Shown here one piece after another: positions 61,647 through 64,000 of a DNA stretch of 64,000 nucleotides. The stretch spans positions 663,579 to 727,578 of the forward strand of contig MU404062.1 of the NCBI GenBank assembly GCA_022695795.1. Direction: 5' to 3'. The translations under genes and the position numbers were made by a program. The first letter of the stretch is position 1; each line of letters starts with the position of its first letter. The stretch is from Biscogniauxia marginata (taxonomy: Eukaryota > Ascomycota > Sordariomycetes > Xylariales > Xylariaceae). The notes under the pieces are model-generated. The model saw only the letters and a list, made by a program, of their open reading frames with translations. It made no database searches and had not been told where the DNA came from.

Positions 61647-63540
61647 CGCAATAGTTATATACCGTATGTCGTGATAGGTAAGTAGGTAGGTAGGTAGTGA
61701 GTGGGTGAGTTGGTGAGCGTCCGGCGCCTGACCTGGCTTGGCTTATTTTAGGTAAGTAGGTACCTAGGTAATAAGACTTCCGACGAAACGGAACTTTAAG
61801 ACAAGATGCGGAGATATCACAGGTTCGAGATAAGAGAGTTTTTCGGGTGTTTGTCAATTCGATTCATGTAAGATCATTAACATGTTTATCCACCGTGTGG
61901 ATTGGAGAGACAAGCAGAAGAAGACGAATATTGATAAAAGGGTCTGAAAAGGCTGCTTCTTCGTACGATATCAACATACACGCATAATGCGCATAATGAA
62001 ACGGAGCGCGCGCCACGTCATTCGTCGCGCTTCCCTCTGGTCGTTGGTCCGGTCGCGCTACCTATTAGGAGGGGGGAATTGAGAGTATTCCCCGTGGAGC
62101 GCCTCGCGTTGGCAAGGGAACGCGTGACCCCTCCCCCAGTTTAAGCGCGCGTGGCCGCCTTCGCAGCTGACCTGCTTCGATAATGTAACATATTGTTCTC
62201 TTCTAATCCGATTAGATAATATAATACGAGAATCATATCGGATCGTATCTTGACCATGTTATGCATGGAGGTTCTGTTGGCGTCTACATTACATATGTAG
62301 TGGCGGTAATTGACTTGTATGAAGCTAATTGATGTAGTTTTGGTGGCTTGAGTTGTCAAGTTACCTGTTTCAATGACTTTAACGTTTTGTTATTGGCATG
62401 GAACGCCTCGAGTTATGTCAATATCAATAATTATCACTTGTTACTATCAACTACCTACCTTAGGTAGGTGGGCAGTTGAATCAAATCAAATATATTTACT
62501 GCATACCTTCATTAAACTTGATTCTCTTAATGTCGTTGTGGAAGCCCTATCGATATACTTATTACATAACTCCTATACCTCTTCCACAGGTGCTCTTATC
62601 TGGCATGAGTTCCGCTTGTCTCGGAGTTGCATACGTGCCTTACTTGGTGTATGTGGGTACCGCAGCAGCTTTTACCCGCTGCTTCTGTCTATGTTGGAGA
62701 ATGCCGTATATGATCTAATAACCTACACACGTTACTAGGAGGTATGTAGAATGCCTCGTAAGATTTCTAGGTACTATATATCCCAAGACTTCTTTTTAGA
62801 TTCACGCTAGCGAAACGGGGGCCAGCGTGACGGCGCATCTGACTAACTCTGACAACAACCAGCTGACTTACAGTCCACAAGGCGGGTATGTGTCTAACGT
62901 TAGATTAACCTAAATTGTATGCAAGATAGGACAAACCTGACACCTGCGGGAGGCATCATGCATTAGTAGGTACCTAGTTACCCAACCTGCACCTACACGT
63001 ACCCTACCCTACATTACACACTCGGATTCAAGATGCTCTCTGGTTACCTAGTTTTGGGAAATGTTGATTCGTCTGAATGGTCGAGCGGACTTCGAGTCTT
63101 GGCGGGGAAACGGGCGGGAGCTAACAAGAATGCGGAATGCGGAATGCGAACGACGTCAGTTGCTGCAGGTGCTCGTTCACCATCCGACGACCTTATGTAC
63201 AGTTGATGTAGGTAATGCATGCCGCTGCTACCTTCACCTTTTAGTGGCCCTATTCTTGGCGCAGCCACTACACAATAGTCGGGCGCTAGACCCCATTGGT
63301 CAGACCCTACGGCTTTTCTTATTTTCTTATCTCTGCCCATCTCCTTTAGAAAAGCAACTTGGGGGGCAGGTAAAAAGATAAGGGAAAAACTCCTTTGCTA
63401 ACAATGTTGATCCCGTCCCGATGACTGGCCATCTCCAGCTGACCCGCCTCCCTCCAAGCCGACCGCCGGACTGATCCCTCTTCTTTAAATCACCTCCCGA
63501 ACCGACCATCCTGCTTCCAGCGATCCTCCTCGTGCGCAAC
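61647..63540. other. Intergenic region between nuclease and PQ-loop genes
   Basis: A divergent spacer of 1.9 kb with a GTAG run at 61676-61699 and several TAGGTA palindromes (61753-61775, 62450-62470, 62968-62980). No gene is evident; both promoters should lie here. Confidence 0.6.
61676..61699 (+). repeat. (GTAG)n microsatellite
   Basis: About five AGGT/GTAG units just upstream of the nuclease start, part of the TAGGTA motif family. Confidence 0.8.
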
Positions 63541-64000
63541 ATGAACACCCATGCCCTCGATATGGCCTTATCGCAGGATCTCTCTGTCAACGAAGCTTTA
63601 TCCGGTGTCTTCGGCAGCATCAGCTTAACAGCATGGATCTGCCTATTGGTACGTCATCCCGAGGGACCCTTGGGCCCCCACTGGCAAGGAGGGAAAGACG
63701 AAGACGAAGACGGAGATAAAGAGAACGAGAAAGAGAAAGCGAGCTCTGCTGACCATGAAATAGCTCCCCCAGCTTCTCACCAATTACAAAGCTAAGAGCG
63801 CCGAAGGCCTGTCTATGGGCTTCCTGGCCATCTGGCTATTTGGCGACATTTCAAACTTGTCTGGTATGTCTTGGAACACTTACCTCCCCCCCCCCCCCCC
63901 CCCCCCCCCCCCCCGCCACAACCAACAAAAAAAAAAAACAGGCAACGGCCGCCTCGCGCGGACAACAACAAAAACACCAAACGAAAAAGCAATCGAAAAA
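63541..64000 (+). CDS. PQ-loop family membrane transporter (5' part, runs off window)
   Basis: Two exons are visible (63541-63648 and 63764-63863); the gene continues past the right edge. The first membrane helix (LSGVFGSISLTAWICLL) leads across a GTACGT...AAATAG intron into the PQ motif LPQLLTNYKAKSAEGLSMGF and the second helix LAIWLFGDISNL. This matches the first PQ-loop repeat of the seven-helix family that includes vacuolar/lysosomal cationic amino-acid exporters (Ypq1/PQLC2-like). The exact member cannot be fixed from two helices. The second intron starts with GTATGT and holds a long C run. The candidate acceptor at about 63941 gives residues unlike the expected third helix, so exon 3 may lie beyond the window. 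Confidence 0.75.
63886..63914 (+). repeat. Poly-C tract of 29 bases
   Basis: An uninterrupted C homopolymer inside the second intron of the PQ-loop gene. Its length may be an assembly estimate. Confidence 0.9.

Noticed and set aside
1..64000. Biosynthetic gene cluster, CRISPR array or viral insertion
   Set aside because: No polyketide, peptide-synthetase or terpene core enzymes, no spaced direct repeats and no viral genes were seen.

Overview
The window is nuclear DNA of a filamentous ascomycete (Pezizomycotina, most likely Sordariomycetes). The genes carry many short GT-AG introns, mostly about 40-120 bp, with CTAAC/CTAAT/CTGAC-like branch sites. The window holds a class II hydrophobin, a TeaA/Tea1-type cell-end marker, a Kog1/raptor gene and other families typical of these fungi. 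Intergenic DNA is long (up to 6-7 kb) and full of TAGGTA/TACCTA motifs. There are no operons and no bacterial or viral features. I rebuilt exon structures by hand from splice signals. For every complete gene the exon lengths sum to a multiple of three.

Layout. 1-7160: no convincing gene. 7161-13810: three minus-strand genes: a five-exon multi-pass membrane protein of unknown function, a DJ-1/PfpI-like protein and a seven-exon protein-kinase-like gene. 13811-24879: gene-poor. It holds a 442-bp AT-rich element with terminal inverted repeats and a perfect 9-bp target duplication, a class II hydrophobin with a TATA box, an intron-containing tRNA-Arg(CCG), an 8-bp minisatellite and diverged repeats. 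24880-33630: two plus-strand genes, a roughly 1,678-residue CorA-like membrane protein with a C2H2-type finger and an RBR (RING-IBR-RING2) ubiquitin ligase with a GC-AG intron. 35402-40139 (minus) is the TORC1 subunit Kog1/raptor. It is divergent, across a 4.4 kb spacer, from a TeaA/Tea1-like kelch/coiled-coil polarity gene (44537-49129, plus). After 5.8 kb of non-coding DNA come a secreted Gln/Gly/Asn-rich protein (minus), an S1/P1 nuclease (minus) and the 5' part of a PQ-loop transporter gene that runs off the right edge.

The genes do not form an evident pathway or biosynthetic cluster. Kog1 (growth signalling) and TeaA (polarised tip growth) are conserved housekeeping genes. The hydrophobin, secreted protein and nuclease are secretory-pathway products, and the membrane, kinase-like and CorA-like genes are fungal accessory families. 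The least ordinary items are the Mutator-like miniature element beside the hydrophobin, a shared ~55-bp interspersed repeat at 9.8 and 34.3 kb, the large finger-CorA fusion and the kinase-like protein with a DFD motif.
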